Positions 1 through 7,585 are shown, numbered from the stretch's first letter. The stretch: 17,610 nt of DNA from Bacteroidales bacterium (GCA_012799155.1 JAAZLV010000095.1:1-17610); one strand, 5' to 3'. Translations and numbers: made by a program. Notes: generated by a model not told the origin, from the letters alone.

Positions 1-1339
1 ACCATTCCGGGAAGCTTGAAAGGGCTTCTGGTAGCCAGCCAGTAAGCAACAACGGTATCAACGAATAGATGATGATTCCCATAAGAGGTACTACCAGTAT
101 GTTGGTGATGAAGAACCAGGTTGGGAAAGTACCGAAATAGTATAACAAGAGTGGAAAGAGGCCTAGTTGAGCCGAAAGGGAGAGAGTCATCAGGTTCCAG
201 AGATATCTTGTTCCTCTGTTCGTTGGTTTTGCCAGTGACGTAATACGAGGATGAAACCACAGAATCGAGAAGACGGCGGTAAAGCTCATCTGGAAGCTAA
301 TGTCATAGAAGCTGTTTGGTTGAAATATCAGGATTAGGAAAGCGGTTGCTGCCAATGTGTTTAAGGTGAAGGTCTTTTCCCGCCTCAGCTGTCCCAGGCA
401 ATAGAGTGAAAGCATGATCACCGCCCTTACAACCGATGCAGATAATCCTGCAAGGAAAGCATAACCCCAAAGCATCAGGATAATTGTCAATTGTCGGATG
501 AGAAAACCTCTACCCCTGGTTCCCAAGGGTGAGAGTATCAGGGAGAGTATCAGGTATATGATGCCTGTATGAAGTCCGCTCACTGCCAGTAGATGAGCTG
601 TGCCGGAGGCTTGGAAAGCCTTTCGGATGTCGTCCGACAGATATGCCTTGTAGCCAAGGGTTATTGCTGCTATAAAGGCATAAGTATCTCCTTCTAACCC
701 AAGTGATCGATAGTAATTGAGTATGTATATCCGGCATTTTTGTGCCAACAGGTAAGGAGTATTACTTCTTCTTCCTGTCACCCTCCATTCACTGTCTGTA
801 ATGTAATCCCTGGCAGCAAATCCCTTGTTGCGCATGTATCCCGCATAGTCCCATTCTCCAGGGTTCCCGAAGTTGCGGAACGGTTCCGGTTGTGCAATGA
901 AAATGATCTCATCACCTGGCAATAGTTTCGTTGTACGGTTGCTTTTTTCAAGGTAGAGCATTACTTTCTTTTTCAATGGCGGGGCTGTCAGCACTGGGCA
1001 TTGCACTGAGCGCTCTTTTTCTTCAGGAATGTCAAGTATGACTGCAAGGTATGTGTTGGGATGTTCGGGGAAGGTGAAACTGTTAAATGCTCTCATTTCA
1101 CCGCATTGGAGCAAGGTTAGACCGAAAAGAAAGAGGTAGGTGCCGGCACCGAAGAGCCACCTTTGTGAATAGTGATTCTGTTTATATCGTATGAACGATA
1201 GGAAAAAGAGCAGAGCACCCGATAGAATCAAAATCACAGCTAGCAGTCCGATGTCTGAAAGAAATGGACTGGAAATGATAGCGCCGATAACTGGGAGTAA
1301 CAGCCTAAAAAAGGGTGTTTTACCATTCAGTTCGTTCAT
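1..1339 (-). CDS. comEC: ComEC/Rec2-family DNA internalization protein, N-terminal 446 codons (3' end outside window)
   Basis: I translated this open frame on the minus strand from an ATG at 1339-1337. It stays open to the window edge, so the C-terminus is missing. The N-terminus (MNELNGKTPFFRLLLPVIGA) begins a series of hydrophobic helices. A soluble domain follows with the family hallmark NPGEWDYAGYMRNKGF, typical of the DUF4131 region of ComEC. After it comes the Competence domain with the signature LLAVSGLHTG (His about residue 257) and further membrane helices. ComEC forms the inner-membrane channel that passes single-stranded DNA into the cell during natural transformation. A metallo-beta-lactamase-like C-terminal domain, present in many homologues, would lie beyond the edge. 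It follows rpe on the same strand after 88 bases and is probably co-transcribed with it. The family call is firm. Whether the cell is transformable cannot be read from this window. Confidence 0.9.
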   Translation of the reverse strand, partial: MNELNGKTPFFRLLLPVIGAIISSPFLSDIGLLAVILILSGALLFFLSFIRYKQNHYSQRWLFGAGTYLFLFGLTLLQCGEMRAFNSFTFPEHPNTYLAVILDIPEEKERSVQCPVLTAPPLKKKVMLYLEKSNRTTKLLPGDEIIFIAQPEPFRNFGNPGEWDYAGYMRNKGFAARDYITDSEWRVTGRRSNTPYLLAQKCRIYILNYYRSLGLEGDTYAFIAAITLGYKAYLSDDIRKAFQASGTAHLLAVSGLHTGIIYLILSLILSPLGTRGRGFLIRQLTIILMLWGYAFLAGLSASVVRAVIMLSLYCLGQLRREKTFTLNTLAATAFLILIFQPNSFYDISFQMSFTAVFSILWFHPRITSLAKPTNRGTRYLWNLMTLSLSAQLGLFPLLLYYFGTFPTWFFITNILVVPLMGIIIYSLIPLLLTGWLPEALSSFPEW

Positions 1340-1427
1340 CTCACGCGCAAGGAGAAACAGATAATAATTTTGCCGTTATGCGAATAGATGAGCTGTAGTC
1401 GCCTCTTTTTGAGCTACGTATAGTATC

Positions 1428-2078
1428 TCAAAGCGCCTTTAGCTGTCGAATAGTCTCTTCAGGATCCTCTGATGAGAAAACGAAACTACCAGCCACCAGT
1501 ACGTTGGCACCGGCATCAACAAGTCTTCTGCCGGTTTCCAGGTTAACACCTCCGTCAACCTGGATCAATGTGGAAAGGTTTCTTTTCTCAATCATTTCCC
1601 TGAGCCGGGCAACTTTTCTAACAGTAGATTCAATGAACTGTTGTCCACCATACCCGGGATTGACAGACATCAGCAGCACCATTTCCAACTCCGGCAGTAT
1701 CTCTTCCAACAACGTGATAGGAGTATGGGGGTTCAGTGTGACTGCCGGCTTCATTCCTTTACTTCGAATCTCTTGTACCACCCGGTGCAAATGAGTGCAT
1801 GCCTCATAGTGGACATTCATGAAGGAGGCTCCGGTTGCATTGATCTCATCTGTAAACTTCTCCGGACTGACAATCATCAGATGTACATCCAGCGGTTTTT
1901 GTGTGATGCTTTTCAGCTGATTGATCACCGGAAAGCCGAATGAAATATTAGGGACAAAGACACCATCCATGATATCCAAGTGGATCCAGTCTGCCTCGCT
2001 TCTGTTGAGCATCTCAATGTCTCTGTTAAGATGAAGAAAATTGGCCGCCAGTAAGGACGGTGCTACAATCGTACTCAT
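1428..2078 (-). CDS. rpe: ribulose-phosphate 3-epimerase
   Basis: The 216-residue product is full length for the family. It interconverts D-ribulose 5-phosphate and D-xylulose 5-phosphate in the cytosolic pentose phosphate pathway. It is a TIM barrel with all the expected motifs: APSLLAANF near the N-terminus, HLDIMDG with metal ligands His33 and Asp35, DVHLMI with His66, the phosphate-side loop SVNPGYGGQ, QVDGGVN with catalytic Asp175, and VAGSFVF near the end. The ATG at 2078-2076 is preceded by an exact TACCTTTG promoter element, which supports this start. comEC follows on the same strand. Confidence 0.97.
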   Translation of the reverse strand: MSTIVAPSLLAANFLHLNRDIEMLNRSEADWIHLDIMDGVFVPNISFGFPVINQLKSITQKPLDVHLMIVSPEKFTDEINATGASFMNVHYEACTHLHRVVQEIRSKGMKPAVTLNPHTPITLLEEILPELEMVLLMSVNPGYGGQQFIESTVRKVARLREMIEKRNLSTLIQVDGGVNLETGRRLVDAGANVLVAGSFVFSSEDPEETIRQLKAL

Positions 2079-2098
2079 GGATATAATTTTTCTGCTCT

Positions 2099-2106
2099 CA
2101 AAGGTA
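2099..2106 (-). promoter_or_regulatory. Bacteroidota -7 promoter element for rpe
   Basis: Read on the minus strand, the sequence is TACCTTTG, an exact match to the TAnnTTTG -7 consensus. It ends 20 bases before the rpe ATG. The base triplet 19 nt further upstream is TTT rather than TTG, so the -33 half is weaker. The element separates rpe from the small gene upstream and suggests rpe is transcribed independently of it. Confidence 0.6.
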
Positions 2107-2168
2107 GATAAAAATCTTTATTTGAAAAAATTGAAACATCTCTTCTCTCTACATTGACAATGAGGCAC

Positions 2169-2330
2169 TCAATTCAGTATGAACAGTTCTTCATTTTTAT
2201 GCAGACTATCCATTGGACGGTAGCATCTTGCATACTGACGAATGATCAGAAGTGATGTCTTGGAGGGGTGCTCCCGCTTTTGGGGAGGTTTTTTCGCGAT
2301 TTTCTTGTTCTGTGAATCCTTATGGCTCAT
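2169..2330 (-). CDS. small basic protein of unknown function (53 aa)
   Basis: A 54-codon open frame on the minus strand fills most of the 378-base gap between rpe and the thioredoxin gene. The N-terminal half is very basic (MSHKDSQNKKIAKKPPQKRE). The second half looks like a short helix with alternating hydrophobic and charged residues (TSLLIIRQYARCY), and the protein ends in FILN. From memory, Bacteroidales genomes carry many roughly 45-60 residue uncharacterised proteins with this plan: a Lys/Arg-rich start, an L-x-x-x-x-QxARxY helix and an ILN-like C-terminus. That memory and the good fit to the gap are the reasons for the call. There is no signal peptide or transmembrane segment. The upstream sequence has only degenerate promoter matches (TAACTTTT at 2354-2347). 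It could still be a chance frame, since it is short. Confidence 0.6.
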   Translation of the reverse strand: MSHKDSQNKKIAKKPPQKREHPSKTSLLIIRQYARCYRPMDSLHKNEELFILN

Positions 2331-2368
2331 TTGCAATCAAAATGGTAAAAGTTAAACGAATCGATGAT

Positions 2369-2379
2369 GCAATTATTGC
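2369..2379. promoter_or_regulatory. short perfect palindrome GCAAT-T-ATTGC between divergent genes
   Basis: Five bases are mirrored around a central T. It lies in the divergent region between the small minus-strand gene (ATG at 2330) and the thioredoxin gene (ATG at 2457). It is about 50 bases upstream of the -7 element of the latter. The position suits an operator, but palindromes this short occur by chance, so the assignment is weak. Confidence 0.2.
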
Positions 2380-2429
2380 CATGACCTAAAAAAAACCATC
2401 ATGTTACAGCTAAATCCCACTATTTTACA

Positions 2430-2437
2430 TATCTTTG
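2430..2437 (+). promoter_or_regulatory. Bacteroidota -7 promoter element for the TlpA-like gene
   Basis: The sequence TATCTTTG matches TAnnTTTG exactly and ends 19 bases before the ATG at 2457. There is no TTG at the ideal 19-nt spacing upstream, so the -33 half is poor. Confidence 0.6.
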
Positions 2438-2456
2438 CTCGCTAAAACCCATAAAT

Positions 2457-3578
2457 ATGGCGAAAATGAAGAAATTATTTTATCTTTTTATATCAGCATT
2501 GGTTCTGATTTCTTGTCAGAATGCCAATGAATACACTATCAAAGGTACGGTTGCAAATCCTGATTTTGAAGGAACCAACGTATATCTGCAAGAGATGACT
2601 GACGATGCAATGGTGACAACCGATACTGCATTGGTAGAGAATGGTCAATTCAGTTTCAGTGGTGCTGCAGATGTCGCCCGCCTGCGCTTCGTCCTCCTGG
2701 ATCAGTCGGTTAACCCACAACAGGAAACCCGTATACCTGTATTGCTGGAACCGGGTAAGTTGAAGGTTAGTTTTGATAGCGTAGTGACGGTGAAAGGTTC
2801 AAAAATCAATGAAGCATATACCGATTTCAGGTTAAAACAGCGTGAACTTGGGGTACAGATTCGTGAAGTAGTGGATCGTTACAATATTGCCCAAGCCAAT
2901 GGAACAATCACCGGGGAGATGGAAACCGAGATCAACACTGCTTATGATAGCATTAGCAAAGAGATTAGCGATCTGAACTTCAATTTTATCAAAGAAAATA
3001 TCGGCAACGACTTGGGACAATATTCCTTCATGGCCTCTTCTTCAATGTTTGAACCCGAACAACAGCGGGAGATTCTCGAACTGGCAGATGAGTCTTTCAA
3101 ATCGAAAGAGAATATTCAGCGTGTGGTGAAGCGACTTGAGAACCTCGATAATGTAGCGGTTGGAAAGAAATTTGTTGATTTCACACTGAACGATCCCAAT
3201 GGCAATGAGGTATCACTATCACAATATGCAGGTCAGGGCAAGTATGTTCTTGTCGATTTCTGGGCTGCTTGGTGTGGTCCCTGTCGTCAGGAGATGCCCA
3301 ATGTGGTAGCAAGTTATGAAAAGTATAAATCGAAAGGATTTGAAGTTGTAGGTGTCTCATTCGACAGGAATCGCGAAGAGTGGCTTGAAGGAATAAGTCA
3401 GATGGGAATGGAATGGCCACAAATGTCAGACTTGATGTATTGGGATAGTCCGATTGTCGACCTTTATGCCATACAGGGTATTCCCCACACTATTCTGTTG
3501 GACAAGGAGGGTATTATCATTGAGAAAGACCTGAGGGGTGAAGCACTGGATGCAAAACTGGCAGAGTTGATGCCTTAA
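2457..3578 (+). CDS. TlpA-like thioredoxin-fold lipoprotein with N-terminal DUF4369-type domain
   Basis: The 373-residue protein has a lipoprotein signal peptide with lipobox LISC and lipidated Cys20, so it should be anchored in the envelope and face the periplasm. Residues about 25-125 (starting YTIKGTVANPDFEGTNVYLQ) resemble the beta-rich DUF4369 domain that commonly precedes thioredoxins in Bacteroidota. A helical linker follows. The C-terminal ~140 residues form an AhpC/TlpA thioredoxin fold with the redox motif WCGPC (Cys273, Cys276) and the cis-proline loop GIPHT (Pro343). Such proteins reduce or isomerise disulfides of exported proteins. The exact substrate cannot be deduced. The gene has its own promoter and a terminator just after the stop, so it appears monocistronic. 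Starting at Met4 is possible but Met1 is well placed after the promoter. Confidence 0.9.
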   Translation: MAKMKKLFYLFISALVLISCQNANEYTIKGTVANPDFEGTNVYLQEMTDDAMVTTDTALVENGQFSFSGAADVARLRFVLLDQSVNPQQETRIPVLLEPGKLKVSFDSVVTVKGSKINEAYTDFRLKQRELGVQIREVVDRYNIAQANGTITGEMETEINTAYDSISKEISDLNFNFIKENIGNDLGQYSFMASSSMFEPEQQREILELADESFKSKENIQRVVKRLENLDNVAVGKKFVDFTLNDPNGNEVSLSQYAGQGKYVLVDFWAAWCGPCRQEMPNVVASYEKYKSKGFEVVGVSFDRNREEWLEGISQMGMEWPQMSDLMYWDSPIVDLYAIQGIPHTILLDKEGIIIEKDLRGEALDAKLAELMP

Positions 3579-3602
3579 CATCCCCCGAACAGATAAACAT
3601 TG

Positions 3603-3635
3603 AAATGGAGCAACCGCAGGTGAGCTCCATTTTTT
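3603..3635 (+). terminator. intrinsic terminator of the TlpA-like gene
   Basis: A 9-bp perfect stem (AAATGGAGC pairing with GCTCCATTT) encloses a 12-base loop that can itself close three further pairs (ACC with GGT). A run of six T follows at 3630-3635. It lies 25 bases after the stop codon. The last T's double as part of the -33 region of the next promoter. Confidence 0.85.
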
Positions 3636-3663
3636 GTTCCAACGAAATAAATTTCTATTTTTG
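3634..3663 (+). promoter_or_regulatory. promoter of the amidase-MCE operon
   Basis: TTG at 3634-3636 is followed after exactly 19 bases by TATTTTTG at 3656-3663, matching the Bacteroidota TTG-N19-TAnnTTTG sigma-factor consensus. It lies inside the reading frame upstream of the amidase's ATG at 3674 and therefore argues against any amidase start before about 3670. Confidence 0.75.
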
Positions 3664-3673
3664 TGGAAAAGAT

Positions 3674-4774
3674 ATGCAGATGATGCCAAGTAAGCAGTAT
3701 TTGGTACTTGTATTATTGGGTGTTTTACTAGCCCTTTACCCTGGTACCCGTTCATTCGCGCAAAACAGACCATTTACCGTGGTCATTGATCCCGGTCATG
3801 GAGGTAAGGACCCGGGGGCTGTTGGTGCCTCCTCCCGTGAAAAAGATATTGTTCTCTCAGTTGGTTTAAAACTTGGTGCACTTATCGAAAAGAATCACAA
3901 GGATGTGAAAGTGATTTATACGCGTGACAACGATCGTTTTGTAGAACTGAATAAACGCGCTGAGATTGCCAACAAAGCACATGCCGACCTCTTCATATCG
4001 CTTCACTGCAATGCCCTTGACCGTAAACGTACCTCACCACAAGGTGTGGAGACTTTCGTGTTGGGTTTGCACCGCAGCAAGGATAACCTCGATGTTGCCA
4101 AGGCTGAGAACGCGGTGATCATGTATGAAGAGGATTATTCAGTAAAATATGAGGGTTTCAATCCCAACGAGCCGGAATCATACATCATTTTTGAGTTCAT
4201 GGCAAACACGTTTCTATCACAGAGCGTTTACTTGGCTACAATCGTGCAGAACCAACTGGTGACAGGTGCCAAAAGAGTGAACCGAAACGTTCGTCAAGCT
4301 GGATTTCTGGTGCTTCGTGAGGTAGCGATGCCTAGTATCCTTGTCGAGCTGGGATATATCAGCAACCCTAATGAAGAGAAATATCTTAAGAGCGCAAGTG
4401 GGCAGAACTCACTCTCAAGTGCAATTTACAACGGTTTCAATGAGTATAAGCGAGAACATGATAAGAAGAGTTATGTTTTTAATGATAACTCATCCCCCCG
4501 CGACGAAGTTGGTTCTGTTTCTGTAGCTCCTGTTTCAACAGGAGACAAAGAATACAAGGTTCAGTTTCTCACCTCATCACGAAAGTATGAGAGCGGAGCC
4601 AAAGTCTTCAAGGGATTGAATCCTGTTGAATATTATGTTGAAGGAGGTTTGTATAAATACACTTACGGTACAACATACAATCAGTCAGATATCACCCGAA
4701 CCTTGAGAGAAGTGCGCCGCAAGTTCAAGGACGCATTTGTTATCGAGCTAGTGGAGGGCAAACGTGTGAAATAA
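3674..4774 (+). CDS. secreted N-acetylmuramoyl-L-alanine amidase (Amidase_3) with C-terminal SPOR-like region
   Basis: This zinc amidase cleaves the bond between N-acetylmuramic acid and L-alanine in peptidoglycan, in the periplasm. A signal peptide (hydrophobic run from Tyr8, likely cleavage after SFA or FAQ) precedes the Amidase_3 domain. That domain starts at VVIDPGHGG with zinc ligand His42, then Glu56 (REKD), His111 (SLHCNA) and catalytic Glu225 (LVELGYIS). The last ~75 residues (KEYKVQFLTSS to the end) resemble a SPOR peptidoglycan-binding fold, by shape only. The frame extends back to an ATG at 3605, but that stretch is the previous gene's terminator and this gene's promoter, so it is rejected. 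ATGs at 3674, 3680 and 3683 all fit; a start at 3680 or 3683 would give a more normal leader length. The MCE gene follows 8 bases after the stop. Confidence 0.92.
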   Translation: MQMMPSKQYLVLVLLGVLLALYPGTRSFAQNRPFTVVIDPGHGGKDPGAVGASSREKDIVLSVGLKLGALIEKNHKDVKVIYTRDNDRFVELNKRAEIANKAHADLFISLHCNALDRKRTSPQGVETFVLGLHRSKDNLDVAKAENAVIMYEEDYSVKYEGFNPNEPESYIIFEFMANTFLSQSVYLATIVQNQLVTGAKRVNRNVRQAGFLVLREVAMPSILVELGYISNPNEEKYLKSASGQNSLSSAIYNGFNEYKREHDKKSYVFNDNSSPRDEVGSVSVAPVSTGDKEYKVQFLTSSRKYESGAKVFKGLNPVEYYVEGGLYKYTYGTTYNQSDITRTLREVRRKFKDAFVIELVEGKRVK

Positions 4775-4782
4775 TCAATCAG

Positions 4783-5673
4783 ATGAAGAAAACCTCCAGA
4801 AATGCGCTTATTGGTTTGGCATTTCTTGCCAGCCTACTCATGATCTATTTCGGAATTAATTTTTTGAAAGGGATCAATGTGATGAAACAGCAAAAACAAT
4901 ATTACGCACTCTTTGATGACGTTACCAGCCTGCTGCTCTCTTCTCCAGTCTATGTGAAAGGATATCAGGTGGGATTGATTAGCAGCATTACAATGGCTGA
5001 AACGGAGCCAATGAAATTTGCAGTAGCCCTTAGTCTTGTTGAAGAGTTCCCTATACCAGAGGACAGCTACCTGGAGTACGGCACCGATCTTTTCGGTGCC
5101 TCTATGGCAACATTGGTGCTTGGACCTTCAACGGTTCGGCTGCAACCGGGTGATACTATCAATGGCAGGAAAGTGACCGGTTTGATGGATGGTGCTGCAA
5201 CATTATTGCCTCGGGCCGACTCCATCTTTCTGCGAATAGATTCGCTATTGCTCACGCTTCAGCGGTTAACTGCCCATCCCTCATGGGAAGAATCTATCAA
5301 CGGGATTGGTCAAACTGTAAGCCATCTGAACAAGACTAGTGAAAGTCTAGACAGGATAATGTCTGCCATTGAAAAAGATCTGCCTGAAATCAGCAGTAAT
5401 CTGCATGCCGTCACTGACGATTTAAATAAAGTGAGCAGCGATCTGAGCGCTATGGATTTCAACCGTACATATGTCACTATTGATGAAACTGTCAGCAATT
5501 TGAAACAACTCTCTGAGAAAATAAACAGTAACGACAATTCATTGGGTCTCCTGATGAACGACACAAAATTGCATGACAGCCTAAATGTTACAATTGATGC
5601 AGCAACAAGACTTTTAGAAGATATAAGGTTAAATCCGGGTCGATATCTAAAGGTGAAAGTGAGTTTGTTTTGA
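4783..5673 (+). CDS. MCE/MlaD-family membrane-anchored lipid-transport protein
   Basis: The 296-residue protein has one N-terminal transmembrane helix (about residues 7-28) and then an MCE domain (about 37-115: YYALFDDVTSLLLSSPVYVKG with the motif VKGYQVG). A long helical, Ser/Asp/Asn-rich C-terminal segment follows (about 150-290), likely coiled coil. MlaD-type MCE proteins are periplasmic rings or tubes that carry phospholipids between the inner and outer membrane, working with an MlaE permease and MlaF ATPase. Neither partner gene is in the window. It is co-transcribed with the amidase (8-base gap). No clear terminator follows it. The family is secure. The cargo and partner are not. Confidence 0.9.
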   Translation: MKKTSRNALIGLAFLASLLMIYFGINFLKGINVMKQQKQYYALFDDVTSLLLSSPVYVKGYQVGLISSITMAETEPMKFAVALSLVEEFPIPEDSYLEYGTDLFGASMATLVLGPSTVRLQPGDTINGRKVTGLMDGAATLLPRADSIFLRIDSLLLTLQRLTAHPSWEESINGIGQTVSHLNKTSESLDRIMSAIEKDLPEISSNLHAVTDDLNKVSSDLSAMDFNRTYVTIDETVSNLKQLSEKINSNDNSLGLLMNDTKLHDSLNVTIDAATRLLEDIRLNPGRYLKVKVSLF

Positions 5674-6044
5674 TTCTGCGGTGTTTTAATTGAGAATATG
5701 TGTAGTTATTTAAATAGAATTAATCTAAATAAGATGTTGCGTGATCATCTTTGTTAAACACCTTGACTGACTGATACTACGTAACATTAATGAAATATTT
5801 ATAAGGTTTGGCGGTTGTGTGGTCGTTTCTATTTATAGACTTGATTATCAAACTGGTCATAATATCTTTATTTAGTTAATACTATGAGAAACAGATCAAT
5901 AGTTCTATACTGTTGATAAATAACGTTTTTTTTTGAAAGTGTGAAAAACAAACAAAAGTTCATTTTTTTATCTCGTTTATTTTTCCAAAATTTGTAAACT
6001 ATTAGCTGGAACGACGGGAAAACAAAGATCATTTTAGAAATTCA
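5674..6044. other. AT-rich gene-free leader upstream of dnaA
   Basis: These 371 bases hold no open frame longer than about a dozen codons. The base composition is strongly AT-rich, with long T and A runs near 5926-5970. A near-consensus DnaA box (TTATCAACA, one mismatch to TTATCCACA) is read on the minus strand at 5919-5911. I find no perfect box and no iterated 9-mers here. A possible dnaA promoter is AAAATTTG at 5987-5994 (one mismatch to TAnnTTTG) with TTT 19 bases upstream. The stretch could be a dnaA control region or part of a replication origin. The sequence does not settle it. Confidence 0.4.
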
Positions 6045-7448
6045 ATGGATAACAATTGTCAGAATTTGTGGAAAAACTGTTTGGATGTGATTCGGGACAA
6101 TATCCCCGAGCCGGCATTCAATACATGGTTTCTACCAATTGTTCCGCTTAAGTACCAGGATCATGTGCTTACTGTTCAGGTACCTAGTCAGTTTTTTTAT
6201 GAATACCTTGAAGATAAGTATCTGGATCTAATTCAGCAGACTCTTTATCGTGAGATCGGAGAAGGAACTATCCTTAACTACCGGATACTTGTTGAGACTG
6301 AAAGCAATACTGTCGTAGAGATGCGCGGTGAGAGCAAATCGTTTGTCTCAACAGAGAAGAATTTCCGCAAGAAGATCTCCGAGAAGGTGCCGAGTCCATT
6401 CGACCGTGTTGAAACCAATGAATTCGACTCCCAGGTCAATGGCAAGTACCGCTTTGAAAATTTCTTTGAAGGCGAAAGCAATCGCTTGGCGCGTACAGCT
6501 GCAGAGGCTGTTGCAAACAATCCGGCGAAGACTGCCTTCAATCCTTTATTTGTTCATGGTCATTCCGGTGTGGGCAAAACACATCTCTGTCACGCCATCG
6601 GTTCGAAGGTGAAGGCTCTTTATCCGGAGAAGAAGGTGCTCTATCTTTCGGCCCATCTCTTTAAGGTCCAGTTTACCGATGCAAGACGTTTCAACACCAT
6701 CAACGATTTTATTAACTTCTACCAGAGTATTGATGTTTTGATTATCGATGATATCCATGAGTTGTCCGGACTGGAAAAAACACAAAACACTTTCTTTCAC
6801 ATTTTTAACCATCTGCATCAGAACAACAAGCAGTTAGTGATGACTTCCGATTGTGCTCCCATGGATATGCAGGGAATGGAAGAGCGGCTGCTGACACGTT
6901 TTCGCTGGGGGTTATCAACAAAGCTGGAGCGTCCCGACAAGGAGTTGAGGAAAAAGATCCTTGAAAACAAAGTCTTATCAGACGGACTCTCAATTCCGGA
7001 GAATGTAATTGAATACATTGCCGAGAATGTCACTGAGAACGTTCGTGACCTGGAAGGAATTGTTGTCTCGTTAATGGCACATTCCATCATTAACAACAGG
7101 GAGATTGACATGAGCCTTGCCCGCAGGGTTATGGAACAGAACATTCGATTTGAGCGGAAGAGGATCACAGTTGAGAGAATTCAGGATACCGTTTCACAAT
7201 TTTTCAACATCAAAAAGGAGATGATTCAATCATCATCTCGCAAGCGTGAGATCGTCCAAGCCCGTCAGGTTACCATGTACTTCATCAAGAAGCATACGGA
7301 GTTGTCGCTCTCTCAGATTGGTATTCAAGTAGGAAATCGAAATCATGCCACAGTATTGCATGCCTGTAATACTGTGAAAAACTTTTATGATGTAGACAAG
7401 GGTTTTCGTTCCGACATTGAGGAGATTGAAAGAATCCTAAACTCCTGA
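6045..7448 (+). CDS. dnaA: chromosomal replication initiator protein DnaA
   Basis: The 467-residue AAA+ ATPase binds DnaA boxes at oriC, melts the origin and loads the replicative helicase. It is full length. Domain I (about 1-85) starts with CQNLWKNCLDVIRDNIPEPAFNTWF. A short linker follows to about 135, then the AAA+ domain. Walker A is GHSGVGKT (172-179), Walker B contains Asp235-Asp236 (LIIDDIHEL), and the sensor 2 region reads RDLEGI. Domain IV ends in the DNA-recognition helix region VGNRNHATVLHACNTV (429 onward). There Asn433 replaces the Asp of the classic GGRDHTTV motif. The start at 6045 matches the expected domain I N-terminus. A terminator lies 55 bases after the stop, so dnaA seems monocistronic; no dnaN or recF is adjacent. 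Confidence 0.98.
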   Translation: MDNNCQNLWKNCLDVIRDNIPEPAFNTWFLPIVPLKYQDHVLTVQVPSQFFYEYLEDKYLDLIQQTLYREIGEGTILNYRILVETESNTVVEMRGESKSFVSTEKNFRKKISEKVPSPFDRVETNEFDSQVNGKYRFENFFEGESNRLARTAAEAVANNPAKTAFNPLFVHGHSGVGKTHLCHAIGSKVKALYPEKKVLYLSAHLFKVQFTDARRFNTINDFINFYQSIDVLIIDDIHELSGLEKTQNTFFHIFNHLHQNNKQLVMTSDCAPMDMQGMEERLLTRFRWGLSTKLERPDKELRKKILENKVLSDGLSIPENVIEYIAENVTENVRDLEGIVVSLMAHSIINNREIDMSLARRVMEQNIRFERKRITVERIQDTVSQFFNIKKEMIQSSSRKREIVQARQVTMYFIKKHTELSLSQIGIQVGNRNHATVLHACNTVKNFYDVDKGFRSDIEEIERILNS

Positions 7449-7503
7449 TTTTCTCTTTCAAATCAACCTTCCTCTAATCTTACAGCATTTTCTTCCATTT
7501 CAT

Positions 7504-7527
7504 TCTCCGACAAACGGAGATTTTTTT
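7504..7527 (+). terminator. intrinsic terminator of dnaA
   Basis: A 6-bp stem (TCTCCG with CGGAGA) with a 5-base loop ACAAA is followed by seven T's. The last T is the first base of the next gene's -7 element. Confidence 0.8.
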
Positions 7528-7534
7528 ATATTTG
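7527..7534 (+). promoter_or_regulatory. Bacteroidota -7 promoter element for the endonuclease I operon
   Basis: TATATTTG matches TAnnTTTG exactly, 51 bases before the endonuclease ATG. The bases at the -33 position fall inside the dnaA terminator stem and do not match TTG. The promoter is therefore plausible but incomplete. Confidence 0.5.
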
Positions 7535-7585
7535 CCCATTCTATCGGGTGCATTTTGCTCCCCCATTACCTAAACATCATAAACA

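Noticed and set aside
510..737. 75-codon minus-strand frame in the left region
   Set aside because: It is out of phase with the continuous ComEC frame, which carries the family motifs through the same bases.
2271..2294. Plus-strand hairpin CTCCC/GGGAG followed by T's
   Set aside because: No plus-strand gene precedes it, and it lies inside the small minus-strand coding frame, whose PPQKRE codons explain the composition.
3605..3673. ATG-started 5' extension of the amidase
   Set aside because: It codes through the previous gene's terminator and this operon's promoter, and would put 23 non-signal residues before the signal peptide.
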